A stretch of 64,000 nucleotides of DNA from Megalonaias nervosa (lineage: Eukaryota > Mollusca > Bivalvia > Unionida > Unionidae). The stretch is from assembly GCA_016617855.1 (NCBI GenBank), contig JAECUM010033182.1:1-64000 (forward strand), in the 5' to 3' direction. A program made the position numbers and the translations under genes. The notes beneath the pieces were generated by a model. The model made no database searches. It worked only from the letters and a program-made list of their open reading frames with translations, and was not told the DNA's origin. Positions 10,638-22,972 of this stretch are shown in pieces. Within the stretch, counting starts at the first letter, position 1, and each line of letters opens with the position of its first letter.

Positions 10638-10641
10638 CTTG

Positions 10642-13089
10642 CATAAAAGAGGTAAAGATAACGCATGTTTCTTTTATGCGCCAGGATTGGTATTAAGTAC
10701 ACTAAGTGATCATAGATATTGTCATTGGTTTAAATATTTACCTATAAACATTGAGGATATTGTTTAATAAAGAACTTTAAAAAGCATTTTTATATGTCTG
10801 TAAAGGTTAATGAATTATTGGACGGTAGAGTCCAGAGAGGTGAGAGCTGAGAGATGCTATATTAATCCTATTTGAATATAGTAGCTGAAGTAGAAAGACA
10901 AGACATGTGATGCTTAATGTCTTGTTCCTAATGATGATGAACATGGAAGGTACCATTCCAATGGAATAAAAGAATTGTCAAAATTTCTGTCATCACAGAT
11001 AAACAAACATAGTAGTAATAACCAGTTCTTGTGTATAATAAAGGCTTGATTTTTTTAATACAGTGGAAAGATTATTAGAACAGAAAGACTGTGTTACAAT
11101 GCAGACAACCTTGATGTATATAATGCTCAAGAAAGAGTCCATTGTACAATTTAAAATTATTTGAATCAGTTAAAAGTCCATTATATTATAATTTTTTGGG
11201 TGGGAGTATCATAGTAAAAGTGTGTCCCACAGGTGTTACTGCTGCATACAGATACAATCATGGACAATAAAAGCAGCTAAACACATTCCATCAAGGTTTT
11301 GTTTGTACCTCCAGTTAACCTAAGAAATATATAAACTGACACTTTACTGAGGTACAAATTGTGTTAAAGTATTTGTACAATGAGCCTGGTAAGATTGTGA
11401 AATTAATTTCTGGAAAATGAAGGCAAAGATGAAGTGAGACATTATATCATCACAGACGATGATGACATGCACCTTAAATTGAATGGTGTATTTATAGGAG
11501 GCAATATGTTGAGTTCGTTATATGACCAGAACAATTTAAAGGAAGAAATGGAAAGAAAACATCTAAATGTATTCTGGAATAATCTTGTAATCTCATCTGG
11601 AAGGCCTTGTCCCTTGTACAAATTATATTCATTGTATATGCTGTTCAGGTTTTAGAGTACTCTGAGTGTATAACATAATAATGTTCTGGTTTAACACCCT
11701 GTAGAGTATTTGTTCTATTTGTTAGGAGTTATATATTTACCATATGTTGCCATCTTTCCAATTTATATACTAAATTTAGTTGCACTTGTTCTTATTTCAA
11801 AGAAATTTGCAGCCTGCAAAAACACCACTGCCAATTGCAACTGCAATAAATATAAATTCATAAGTTCTCTCCTTATGAGAAGATTGTAGTATCAAGTTTA
11901 TGTCAACATTTTTTAATTACTGAGTAATCTAACCTTGCTTTCAGTCTTTTATTTAAGTTATCTCACAGACTGCTTAGTTCTCATTGTCTTTTTTATGCAT
12001 TTTCTCATTTGGTTTACACTTTTGTATATTTAATCTTTAAATTATCTAATAGTTTCATTTTTATTCATTTTGTTGTTTTTCATTATTTAGAAGTTTTTTT
12101 ATTGTTCTAACTGTGATTTTAAAGTACTTGAATGTTCTAGAGAGATGTTAATTGCTTCCATCTCAGCTTCTTATGCATCCAGCTCTGAGTTTATCCTTGG
12201 TTTGTTAATTGCAAGTATTGTTGAATATCCATTCCCTCTAGTCTCATTTTCTCTCTCACATATTGTAATGCTTGTTGTATAGCATTAGGCAGGGTGCTGA
12301 GTCTCTGCCTAAAGAAGTCATGATCATCTAACAAAAAAGTCTTGTCATTGTCAGTCTGTTTTTAATTTGTAATTTTGTAACTCTTCAGTTTTATTCGTTG
12401 TTTCTGTGATACTCTGCTTAATAACTGTCAATATTTTTATCAACTTGTTTTCTTCATGTTTTGATATTTTTAAAATTATTATCATCCAAAATTTTTGTGT
12501 TTGTCCATCAACAACTATTTGTACAATACTGCTAGTTGCTACATCAGTTTATTTTGCAGGTTCACCTAAATATGTAATAAGGACCTTGTTTGTGTTTAGT
12601 TTACTATTTATTGAAGTATCATCTTTCTTAATTTTCTCGAAGTTTTTGAAACTAAGAGCTCTAAGGACCCTTCATGATATTAGCTGTGGGGTTAGTATAA
12701 TTGTGTCAGTTATTTAGCACAAATTAACATGAGTTATTCTAAAGATATATGTTTTTGGCATAACATAAAAATCTATTACCTTTCCATCTTTAATGTTCAC
12801 ATTTAATTTATATATTTTATACCTCTTTATAATTGTTTATATTTACTATTAACTTTGGATCAGAAGAAATGACATTACAACATATTTTAAATAGACAGGG
12901 ACTCTATCAGAACAGAGTATCAGCTTTTACTGGAATTTGTTGTGTTGCTTATTTCATCAATGAAATTTAGACTTCAAAACTTCACAAGCTGAATCTGATT
13001 CAGTAAATGTCTGTGTAGATACCCGACTATTAAATCCTAGCAATTAACATTTGTTGGTTATATACACTGTGTTATTACTGCTCAGATTT
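10642..13089. other. AT-rich non-coding stretch
   Basis: Frames at 11,434-11,655 and 12,406-12,717 on plus are short, without motif, and dominated by Ile, Phe and Leu. No repeats with clear ends were seen. The host gene cluster begins downstream, so this is intergenic or distal intron. Confidence 0.5.
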
Positions 13090-13103
13090 ATTACAACTTT
13101 GGA

Positions 13104-13427
13104 ACCGCTCCAGTGGCCTAATGGTTAGAGCATCTGCCTCAGATGACGGAGGTCACGGGTTCAAACCCTGGCTGAGTCATACCAAAGACTTATAAAAATG
13201 GAACTTACAGCTGCCTCGCTTGACACTCAGCATTAAGAGGTTAGTGTTAGGACTGGTCAGCCTGGTGTCATGATAATGTGACTGGGTGGGACATGATGCT
13301 ACATGTCTGCAGCATGATGCCCCAGTGTTAGACATCACTATAAAACTGCCACACTGCAGACATCGTAGTGATATGACTTAAACATTGTTAAAGCTACGTT
13401 AAAAATCCAAATCACATACACACACAT
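13104..13427 (+). mobile_element. tRNA-derived SINE, full length, with 14-bp target duplication
   Basis: The 5' part is tRNA-like with an A box (TGGCCTAATGG) and a B box (GGTTCAAACCC), the internal RNA polymerase III promoter. A conserved central region follows (GGTTAGTGTTAGGACTGGTC, then CTGCCACACTGCAGACATC). The 3' end is GCTACGTTAAAAATCCAAAT plus a CA-rich tail, a mollusc-type SINE tail. It is flanked by a perfect 14-bp duplication ATTACAACTTTGGA at 13,090-13,103 and 13,428-13,441. Confidence 0.92.
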
Positions 13428-13441
13428 ATTACAACTTTGGA

Positions 13442-13897
13442 GTTATTTTTCTGGCATGCAATATCAATCTATTCTTCATTGTCATTTTTAGCAGCCTTGC
13501 ATTCTTTGACCATTTATGTACAATCTAAAATTTTAGAAACCATCAGGTATTCACATAGTCTTGGTTTTAGTTTTATTTTACATAATAGGTTACATTGTTA
13601 TCATTGGAAATATTATAGTAACCAACTTTTAAAAATCTGTTATCTGTGATCAAATGTACAATTTACTATCAATTGTTTGTTATCAACTGGATATAAAAAA
13701 ATTTCGGTCTCAAATGACCTTTCACAGTAATGCAACTAGACTGCATGGCCAGGCTTCCATTTAAGTAACTGGAATCACTCAAAGAATTTTACTTTGCAAC
13801 ACTTTGCAGTTGGTCTACTGGTACGTCCTTGTAGAGGTACATACATACTGGAAGATTTAGAAAGATATTAAACATGTGTATTACTAATGCGCAATTA
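13442..13897. other. Non-coding stretch between the SINE and the minisatellite
   Basis: I see no gene or repeat with clear limits. A 70-codon frame at 13,437-13,649 has no motif. Confidence 0.45.
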
Positions 13898-14097
13898 GTG
13901 TGTCAAGTATCACTTTATGGGTCCTTCCTTAAAAAATTAGGCAGGACACATAAACACATCTCAAGTATCACTTTTAAGGGTCCTTCCTCCATACATTAGG
14001 CAGGACACATAAACACATGTCAAGTATCACTTTAAGGGTCCTTCCTCAATAAATTACGCCGGATACATAAATCACATGTCAATTATCACTTTTAGGG
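13898..14097 (+). repeat. 59-bp minisatellite, left block (about 3.4 units)
   Basis: The unit reads roughly CAAGTATCACTTTAAGGGTC, then CTTCCTCCATACATTAGGCA, then GGACACATAAATCACATGT. The block ends inside a unit at TTAGGG, where an LTR-like element begins. The array resumes at 15,638. Confidence 0.9.
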
Positions 14098-15637
14098 TAT
14101 TATGACACTATGGTCTTAAAGTAAGTAATAGAAATGAACAAAAAAACAAAAAAACAACAAGTTTTGTAAAATTCAACAAATAATTTATTTCCCTAGAATA
14201 CAAAGTGAAAATTTAAAAAGAAATTCTAGTATTGTCAATTAAATCCCAAATAGTCCAAAAATTTATATCACCAGTCCTAATGAATAAAGTTCTATTTCAA
14301 TTCTAGTGTTGTTTAAAATAAGATCCAACACTGTATGTGTTGATCTGCCTATAGTGGCCTGTGATGTGTAGATGTGTCAACAGTCTTCCAATTAATCACA
14401 GTAATATAATCCAATATGTCCTTGTCTGAATTCACTACAGTTCCAAGTTAATGTTTCTGTCCAAAAATATTAGGGGGCACACCTCAGATATTATGAACTT
14501 CTGAGAGAGTGGTGAGTGTAAGGTGAAGTTGTTAACATTTGCAACATGCACATTGGAGAGAATGATGGCAAACCTCTATGTTATTTTCATGTACTGTGGT
14601 TGAAATTTCTTTGAATATTGTACTTGTGGAAACTGTACATGATCTAAGAATACTCCTAAGTAAATTGACTTCACCCGTACGCTCAAATAATCAGCCTGAA
14701 TTAATCTAAAGCACACCATCTTTAGCAATTATTAAAATAGGGAAAATGAATATTGCCAGACTAAACAATACCTGCTTCTGAAAATGCAATGAATGAATTA
14801 CCAGATATATATAAATTTTAAAACAGTTATCAGCTTTTTTTTTTCTTCAACTTACCTCTCAAGTCCAGGAAGTGAAAATGACCAAGTGGAGGTAGCAGTT
14901 GTTTTGAAAGGTACCCATCTGAAGTAAGGTGAAGCTGTATAATCTATACTCACATTACACACACCAACCATGCACCAAAATAAAGGGAATTAAAAGTTCT
15001 TTTGAACAATATCTAAGATAGACAAGGTCTTTCTTAAATAGCCAGTATAACCAGTGAATAAAATGAAGGACATTTTTTAACTTTAAAAATCTAACCCTAT
15101 GCACAATATGAAACCATAGAGCACATTGTATTTCCAGTGAATAATCTGAATAAATAATTTCACCCAAGGGACACAATAATATAAATGATTCTGATAAATA
15201 TGTTAAATGCAAGAATAAATAATATTCAAGTAAACAAGATTATATAAAAATAACTCAGACACAAAAGAAGAGCCAGGATGTAGGTCCAAAGTTCATTTCT
15301 AGAAAATTCTAAGTTGTAAACATATAAAATCTTTATAAAACTTTAGATAAAGAATGTGGTAAACATCAGATATAACAGATTATTCATGAGGGGATAGTAA
15401 TGTCCTAAACCCAGTCCCAAATAAACATGTTTACCTTTATTGATAATGATCCTAATATTTAACCCACACTCACAAGGAAAATATTAGCTATGTATTATTT
15501 ATATACAAAATTAAAAATTACTTGTCAGGTACACAATGAAGTTGATTTTGGATAAGGTCAAGCCCAAACTACAAATATATATAACATAAATCAACGAAAA
15601 AACCCTCCAAGAAATACAAATTAAATATACATATCAC
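14098..15637 (-). mobile_element. LTR-like element inserted in the minisatellite, itself carrying a 0.65-kb insertion
   Basis: The outer parts (14,098-14,469 and about 15,116-15,637) align in order with the solo LTR at 9,798-10,637: GACACTATGGTCTTAAA at one end, AATAATTTATTTCCCTAG next to it, and ACAAATTAAATATACAT at the other end. A short AGGG from the array lies on both sides, consistent with a 4-5 bp target duplication. About 14,470-15,115 has no counterpart in the solo LTR and splits the block AATATT...CCAGTGAATAA. It is a nested insertion of unknown type. A minus frame at 14,955-15,212 spans this junction and is not a gene. Confidence 0.7.
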
Positions 15638-16745
15638 AGGGTCCTTCCTCCAGAAATTAGGCAGGACACATAAATCATAAGTATCACTTTAAGGGCCTTT
15701 CCTCTATAAATTAGGCAGGATATATAAATCACATGTCAAATATCAACTTAAGGGTCAGGACACATAAATCACATTCCGAGTATCAACTTAAGGGTAAAAA
15801 CACAGAAATCATATGTCAAGTATCAACTTAAGGGTCAGGACCAATAAATCACATGTCAAGTATCACCTTAAGGGTCAAAACACACAAATCACATATTAAG
15901 TATCCGTTTAAAAGTCCATCCTCCATAAGTTAGGCAGAGCACATAAACCAAATGTCAGTTATCACTTTAACGGTCCTTCCTCCATACATTAGTCAGGATA
16001 TATAAATCGCTTGTCAAGTATCACATTAAGGGTCCATTTCTCCATACATTAGCAGGACACATAAATCACATGTCAAGTATCATAGTAAGGGTCCTTCCTC
16101 CATAAATTAGGCAGGATAAATAAATCACATGTCAAGTATCACTTTAAGGGCCCTTCTTCCAAACATTAGGCAGGACACATAAATCACATGTCAAGTATCA
16201 CTTGTAAGGGTCCTTCCTCCATACATTAGGCAGGATAAATAAATCACATGTCAAGTATCACTTTAAGGGTCCTTCCTCCATACAGTAGGCATGACACATA
16301 AATCACATGTCAAATATCACTTTAAGGGTCCTTTCTGCATATATTAGGCAGGACACATAGTTCACATGTCAAGTATCACTTTAAAGGTCCATTTCTCCAT
16401 ACATTAGGCAGGACACATAAAGCACATGTCAAGTATCACTTTAAGGGTCTTTACTGCATATATTAGGCAGGACACATAAATCACATGTCAAGTATCACTC
16501 TAAGGGTCCTTCCTCCATACATTAGACAGGAGACATAAATCATAAATATCACTTTAAGGGTTCTTCCTCCATACATTAGGCAGGATACAAAAATTACCTG
16601 TCAAGTATCGCTTTAAGAATCCATCTTCTACAAATTAGGTAGGACTCATAAAGCACACGTCAAGTCTCACTTTAGGGGTTGTTCCTTCATATATTAGGCA
16701 GGACACATAAATTAAATCACATTAAGGGTTCTCCTTCCATACATT
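15638..16745 (+). repeat. 59-bp minisatellite, right block (about 20 units)
   Basis: The unit is the same as in the left block. Most units are about 59 bp. Between about 15,720 and 15,900 a run of shorter units (about 42-45 bp) lacks the CCTTCCTCCATACATTAGG segment, so two unit lengths coexist, clustered rather than mixed. The array ends at CTCCTTCCATACATTC. Confidence 0.92.
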
Positions 16746-17945
16746 CAAGGCATAGTTTCCTAATATATATTTTACCTTCATCTTGAATATAATGTCCCAA
16801 ATGTGGTATACATGACATATTCTAGTAATAAAACAGAAGTATATATAATTCATTTGATCAATTTATCTGATATGACCTAAAAAGACATAGTGGAAAAGAT
16901 AATGTGGCAGTGGGACAGATAGACAGAGAAATGAAAGACGGGCATATAGGAATGGCAATAGATGGAAAATATATAAAAAATATAAGTATGAAGTGAGTTG
17001 GAAATTCCTTTTCACACATCAAATATTGTTTTTCATTAATAAAAAGAATTATGCAATTAAGTACATGCTTGTGAAGCAATTATGACAAATACTCACAAAG
17101 AGGTAAATACAAGGAATATACTCAACAATATAATGCTTCTTCCCATAGTTCTGTATAAAGATATTGATTCCTTTTTTACTGAATGGACTACAAGGATTTA
17201 GACTGAAAAACATGCTTTTTCTCCTAAAACAATGCTTTCCATGTGTTTTTTGGTGTGAGTTTATGAGATCATATTAAAAAGATACTACATTTTGATAAAG
17301 ATAATATATATTATTTATTTTCATTTTAATTAAAAAATTTAGAATATAATAGACTTAAATATCACAGTTCATAGATATGCAAGTTGAGCAGCATTCCTTA
17401 TTTTTATTTGTAAGCATTACATGTATGATTTTATACAAAATTTGACAATATTTTGAACTCTAATGATACTTAGACAGTGTTTACCTTTACATGATATGTC
17501 TTGCCTACCTGAGAAAATATGACTGCAGACTGTACTGCTTTGTCAAGTTCTTGATTGTACATATGCAAGGAGAGAGAACTCTTGATGTTTTCTTTACGAC
17601 ATTTTAAACAAAGTTCCATCTATTTTTCAATGAAGAAAATATCTAATATCTTCCTGTATTGAATGTACTATTAAGGTCATAATGTAATATATTTAGCACA
17701 TACCAATTCTAAGCATGTGCAATGGTCTAACTTCATTTACAGCAAATTAAGAAACAAAACTGAAAACAACATCTGGAGTCAATGACAACAGGTTGATAGA
17801 ATCTGAGATTTTAAAATATTAGTTGATTAAATGATTATGCTGACAAAACAGATAGCACTGATAAAAAGAGTGTATGGTGGTTATTAACCAAGTTAAAAAT
17901 CTGAGTTGTAATGATACACAAATAAAACCAATGAAATCAGTTGAA
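16746..17945. other. AT-rich non-coding stretch
   Basis: I see no gene. A 73-codon minus frame (16,858-17,079) has no recognisable motif. Confidence 0.5.
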
Positions 17946-18195
17946 CCAAAGATCAGAAAAAGACAGGGATACAGTCTATGTTTAAATCAAATGCTGGTAT
18001 AAAGACTCTGTTCCATTATTTTATGCAAAGAAAATTTCCAAAGAAATGGAAAGGACAGGGATACAGCCTATGTTTAAATCAAATGCTGGCATAAAGCCTA
18101 TTCCATTACTTCATGCAAATGAAATTTCCGAAGAAATGAAAAGGACAGGGATACAGTCCATGTTTAAATCAAATGATGATATAAAGTCTGTGTTC
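17946..18195 (+). repeat. Tandem repeat, about 94 bp, 2.6 units
   Basis: Three occurrences of GGACAGGGATACAG, each followed by CTATGTTTAAATCAAATG and a GGTATAAAG-CTGTTCCATTA segment, lie at about 17,963, 18,054 and 18,146. They diverge by around 10 percent. Confidence 0.85.
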
Positions 18196-20210
18196 CACTA
18201 CTGCAGGTGAAAGCCAATGTGCTAAAGAACAGTTATTCAACATAAGCCTGTTACCATGACAACTCAGAAAACACATGATAGTTGCATTTATGTCATCTTT
18301 GTTTGGTGATAAGTTATAAATTAATTCATTCATTAACTATGAACATATCCATTTAACTGAAAATGAGAAAATTAATAATTTAATCAGAACGTTTTGTGGA
18401 GAAAACAATACATCAAAATGAATATTATTTGTACAGATCTAATTGCCAAAAGTTATAAGACCAAGAAAATGTGCTGTTCATCCAAAGTTCTATAATTATT
18501 ATTCAACTTTGGGGACTTGAAGTGATAAAGCAATATTACAATTCAGTCTTGAGAAAAAAGAAACTTATCAGGTACAATAAAAATAAATACAAAAATAAAT
18601 ATTGATCACAATACTGGAGTGTCAGTTTTTACATAAGGATGCAGTTGTGAATACCAACACAATTGATCTGTATGTACTAATTAAAAATGTATATATGTTT
18701 AGTAGTTACACTATACAAAGACATTTGAAACCCTTACTGAATAGGTGCCATTTCATATTAAATGTAACACATATTGTTGCAGTAACACCTGGCTTGAAAG
18801 ACCATTCCCATCACCTGTATTTTGAGACCCAGTTTTCAAAGCACAGATTGACTGATTATATAGTGCTATGACCTCTAATGAGAGACCACATGTCTTGAGA
18901 GACCATGCTTTTTTGGCAGAAGGAGTGGTCTTTCAAAACAGGTTCTACCAGTTTTTATTTCTGACAAGTTTTGTGTTCACATGCTGGTTGCAATGAAAAG
19001 GTCGGTTTGAATAGAGATGAAAAATAGACCTTGCAATTTTCCAACCCTTCCATGTATTTCCCATTGACTTATTCACTGAATTCAGAATCATGATATAAAC
19101 ATATTTTTTTCATTTTTTTAATACAATTTAGCTGATATTAAGAATCGATAAAAATGGATACAAATTTTGCTCATGGTAGTCAACAATGAATATTTCCCAT
19201 TTTCAAGTCAACATGAAATTACAGAGTGAAGAGCTCATAACATAAGTTTGAGCATTACAGAGTTAATTCTTTCATTATATTGGTTTTGGAAAACTGAAAC
19301 TAACCATATATCTACTAACATGTCTCATAGTCCTGACATAAATTCTGTGATAAGAAAGCAAAATTCATCTTTGCTGAACAAAATATGACTTTAAAGAACA
19401 CCTCTCAGTGTCATTTAAATTTTCCATGGCACCCGTAAAAAGAATCAAGCTACACATGTTATGGAAAACTGTAAAGAAAAGAAACTGATACAGACAAATA
19501 AGATTGTTACAAACCCTCTGAATTTGTTGTCTCTCCATACTTATAAAGTATGGTACTGCTATGAATAAAAATAAATACACAGCTACTGCAGAGCAATTAT
19601 TTATAGTTTGTCGTTGTTTTCAATGCTTAGGTGCTTACAAGGCAACAGTAGCAAAATGCCAATGCTTGAAAGGTACATTTTATAAGTATTTTCATTCTTA
19701 GACACCAGTACAGCCTTGCTCTATGATACTTTGAACACAAGCCTGATCATGAAAAATGCAAAATGTGTCTAATTGTTTCGATGGAACAAGTAAGTAAGCA
19801 CTCAAATATAACTTCGGTTTGTAGTTGCTGAACTGAGCATTTATTCTGTGATTTCCAATATACTGGCTCAGATTTTTGTATGAAAAAGAAATCTATAAAT
19901 GAACTGGCTGTAGAACGGTTTGATTTGTACAATAGATGACAAGAAATTTATTAAATTTATTTTTTTTTCATAAAAATGGATACAGAAACCGGCCACTTTT
20001 CAATACAATCCATTTTAATATTGTCGAGTTAGCAACACACATGTAGGCAAAATATAATTTATATGGACATAATTTTTAAAAAATCTGTTTATGTTTCTTG
20101 GTAGAAAAAGCAATAAAAATCATCTTCTACATTTAATTTACCAGGCTGTGAGCAGTCAGTAAATCAGCTGATATAAATGTTATGCTCAGTAAATTATAAT
20201 ATATGTACTA
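18196..20210. other. Non-coding stretch
   Basis: I see no supported gene. Frames at 18,602-18,871 (+), 19,365-19,580 (-) and 19,747-19,932 (-) lack motifs. Near 18,860-18,950 the words GAGAGACCA and TGGTCTTTC occur as short inverted pieces without clear element ends. Confidence 0.45.
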
Positions 20211-20229
20211 TAAAAGTGGTTAATTGTTC

Positions 20230-20335
20230 AAAAAAGATGCACATTTTCACCACAATTCATATAACACTTTCACCACAATTCATGTAACATTTTCCACAAT
20301 TCATGTAACATTTTCACAATTCACATTACTTGTAT
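20230..20335 (+). repeat. Short tandem repeat based on CACAATTCATGTAACATTTT
   Basis: Four imperfect copies of 22-27 bp lie in a row, downstream of the RING terminal exon on the minus strand. It looks like simple local duplication. Confidence 0.8.
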
Positions 20336-20542
20336 TAGTCCTTGAACAATGCAACTCATACGTATCTTTATAACTCCCTACATCATTCTGCTTACATAAA
20401 GCAATTAGGGTAATTCATACCTGAAGCAATTTTAGGCTAATTCTCCTTACCTGAAGCAATTAATATAATTCTGCTTATCTAAAGTGATGATTATAACTCT
20501 ATGAAATATGGTATAATCTGTCAATTATAATAATTATGAGAC

Positions 20543-20670
20543 CTGGTTTAGATCAAGCTATCTGGGATGTTTGGTTCAAGCTATCCGAGATATTTGGATC
20601 AATCTATTTGGGATATTTAGACCAAGCTATTTGGGATATTTGGATCAAGCTATCTGGGATGTTTGGGTGA
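20543..20670 (+). repeat. 27-bp tandem repeat (TTTGGATCAAGCTATCTGGGATA), about 5 units
   Basis: The units carry AAGCTAT-TGGGATRTTTGG with one or two changes each. It lies about 270 bp downstream of the stop codon of the minus-strand RING exon and so may fall in its 3' untranslated region. Confidence 0.82.
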
Positions 20671-20934
20671 AATGAAATAAAATATGTTGCTGCTATAATT
20701 GTCAGAAAAACAAAAAGCAATATTTTTTAAAGATCTCTGAAATCACACAGATACAGAGCTAAAATGGTGTAGATATGGTCTAATGTATGTCATTTTGAAT
20801 GTTAAAAGAAACTTGTGCAGTGCACAGAGTCCTGTATGAGAAACTGACAGTAAATGACAGTAAATATATACACTGTATTTCATCTAAACTTTGTAGAATG
20901 GGTCCCAAGGAACTAAGTCTCAAATGTAAAATTT

Positions 20935-21170
20935 TCAGCTATTCTCTAAAACATCTGAACTATTGTACCAAGAGAGAAGAGCATCACTTGATAACTGCAC
21001 ATCATCCCCAAATTTTGTGCCACATACTGGGCAAGCTTCTTGAAATTCAGAAGCTTTTCCAATGCATTTGCTGCAAAACTCGTGTCCACAATCAAGCTTC
21101 TGGATATTCCTCAGAACATCTGTACAAAATATGCATCTTTTAGCCTCCTCTTGAGTGCCTTCTGGTGGAA
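20935..21170 (-). CDS. Terminal exon with a RING finger (C3HC4), host gene
   Basis: On minus, an acceptor (ATCATTTTCAG) opens the exon at 21,170 and a TGA closes it at 20,935-20,937, giving about 78 codons. It begins VPPEGTQEEAKR. A complete RING follows: C-I-F-C, then LDCGHEF with Cys and His, C-S-K-C and C-P-V-C. The spacing is that of a RING-HC E3 ubiquitin ligase. The acceptor is phase 1 and matches the phase 1 donors of the coiled-coil exons at 22,973 and 27,873, which I infer are spliced to it. Coiled coil followed by RING would be a small ligase, with the coil for self-association or target binding. There is no in-frame ATG in the exon, so the start must lie upstream. I do not recognise an orthologue. 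Confidence 0.8.
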
Positions 21171-21315
21171 CTGAAAATGATGGGAAAAGGATGATAAAGT
21201 AAACTTTACATTATAAGTATATGCCAATAAGACACTTATGCCCCCATGAATAAAGCAGTTGAATGACAAAGTTCTTAGTCAAGTATCATAATACCATGTG
21301 ATTTTATCGATGTAT

Positions 21316-21318
<3 letters not shown>

Positions 21319-21380
<62 letters not shown>
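21319..21380. repeat. (AT)n microsatellite
   Basis: About 30 uninterrupted AT dinucleotides in the intron upstream of the RING exon. It is self-complementary. Confidence 0.97.
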
Positions 21381-21383
<3 letters not shown>

Positions 21384-21970
21384 AAACACAGGAAATCTTA
21401 ATTAGGGGCAAAGCCATGAGTTAAAATAAATCGGTTTTGTTACCACAAGATGAAATGTATCCAGTATTAATGTAGGAAAAGAAAACTTTCTTTTTATTAT
21501 ATACCAAACATGCTCCAGAATCAGAGTGTACAAGAGAAAACTCACTCTTCAGCACAACACGTTCACCATCCCACCCTCTTTCGTACGTTAACCTAACTTT
21601 CATTATATGATCATATAACTTAACTATATGTGACTTAAGAAAGTGGAAAGATAGGGGTGACCTGACTGGTTGCAGTAAATATTGTAATTTTAAAATTTTG
21701 TAAACTATTTTACCCTAACTGAAAACGGTGCAATTCCAATTCAGCGATGCATCAAAGCGGGTGTATCGTTGTTGTCAAGGAAGGGAAAATAACTTCAGAG
21801 AGATATAAATGGTGTCTGGTCAAAATTTTTCTTTATCAAAGATTAATTTCCATGTCTGAAATGTAAGGCAATTTCTATTTATTTGTTCTAACTCAAATAT
21901 TACTCATTTTATTTGCTGTAGATACACGTTTTGTAGACAAATTCAAGTATCGCATGGCACAATGGGAAAT

Positions 21971-21998
21971 CTTATATTTTCACATGTGAAAATATAAG
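21971..21998. repeat. Perfect 28-bp palindrome
   Basis: CTTATATTTTCAC followed at the centre by ATGTG and the exact complement back to ATATAAG. All 14 pairs match with no spacer. A degenerate half-copy (TCACATTTGAAAATATAGG) lies at 22,343-22,361, on the other side of the SINE. Confidence 0.95.
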
Positions 21999-22017
21999 GA
22001 TATACTTTTTACATTTG

Positions 22018-22337
22018 TGTGTGTGTGTGATTTGGATTTTTAACATAGCTTTAACAATTTTTCAGTCATATCGCTATGATGTCTGCAGTGTGGCAGTTTA
22101 TAGTGATGTCTAGCACTGGGGCATTATGCCGCAGACATGTAGAATGATGTCCCACCCAGTCACATTATCCTGACACCAGGCCAACCAGTCCTAACACTAA
22201 CCTCTTAATGCTGAGTGCCTAGCAAAGCAGCTGTTAGTACCATTTTTATAAGTCTTTGGTATGACCCGGCCGGGGATCAAACCCACGACCTCCTGCATCC
22301 TGGGTGGATGCTCTAATCACTAGGCCAATGGAGCGGT
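22018..22337 (-). mobile_element. tRNA-derived SINE, same family as 13,104-13,427, minus strand
   Basis: Read on minus: A box TGGCCTAGTGATTAGAGCATC, B box GGTTTGATCCC, the same central region, and a CA tail (the GTGTGTGTGTG at the plus-strand left end). The flanks CTTTTTACATTTG (22,005-22,017) and CTTTTTCACATTTG (22,338-22,351) are the target duplication, with one base different in length. It lies inside an intron of the RING gene. A 90-codon minus frame at 22,246-22,518 ending in GRGFDPRPGHTKDL is translated SINE. Confidence 0.92.
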
Positions 22338-22639
22338 CTTTTTCACATTTGAAAATATAGGAATGAAATAATATGAAACTTATTTCACCAATAAATTTAT
22401 ATATTTGACATACATGGGTCACTCCATGTCTCCATAGATACTGTGGGAGCATAAAATTTATTTCATCTCTGAAGGAATCTCTATCCGCATAATTAATTTT
22501 TGATCGCATTATACACATAAATGTCTCCTGTTATACCTTAGTGCAAAATATCTAAAGTCACCTTGATCAATGTCTTTTCAAGCACCAGGATAAAAGACAA
22601 AGCTGTAGAATAAATATCTTGGATAATTACTTTACAAAC

Positions 22640-22790
22640 CCAACCTTACCAGAGCACTACAAAATTACATTTAAATAACAATGATGTGATGATTGGACTG
22701 GTTTCCAACCTTATCAAAGCACTACAAAATGACATTTAAATAACAATGATATGGTGATTGGACTGGTTTTCAACCTTACAATAAGAGGTG
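22640..22790 (+). repeat. 68-bp direct tandem duplication
   Basis: CAACCTTA-CA(A/G)AGCACTACAAAAT, then ACATTTAAATAACAATGAT, then GTGATTGGACTGG occurs twice in a row, with about four differences, in the intron between the RING and coiled-coil exons. Confidence 0.88.
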
Positions 22791-22972
22791 CTGTTAATCA
22801 TTTTACCATTAAAAATCAGACTTTACTGGTATGAATTAACTTCTTTTCTCATCTACTTTCCACTTTTATTTTTATTAACTGATTTTCAACAAATTTCTTT
22901 TCTCTTATGACTTCATCTTTATCTTCATTACTTGGAACAAATACTCATAATTAACCTCTGACCTAAAATTAC

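Noticed and set aside
13104..13180. Possible tRNA gene with good A and B boxes (also at 22,260 and 47,470)
   Set aside because: Each is followed by the conserved SINE body and CA tail; two have target duplications.
13898..16745. CRISPR-like array of regularly spaced repeats
   Set aside because: Units are contiguous tandem copies without unique spacers, in a eukaryotic context.
20799..21143. 114-codon plus-strand open frame with several Cys
   Set aside because: It is the antisense of the RING exon at 20,935-21,170; the Cys come from complementary codons.
22246..22518. Minus frame ending in GRGFDPRPGH, a peptide often seen in databases
   Set aside because: It is the translated tRNA-like head of a SINE, shown by its A and B boxes and target duplication.
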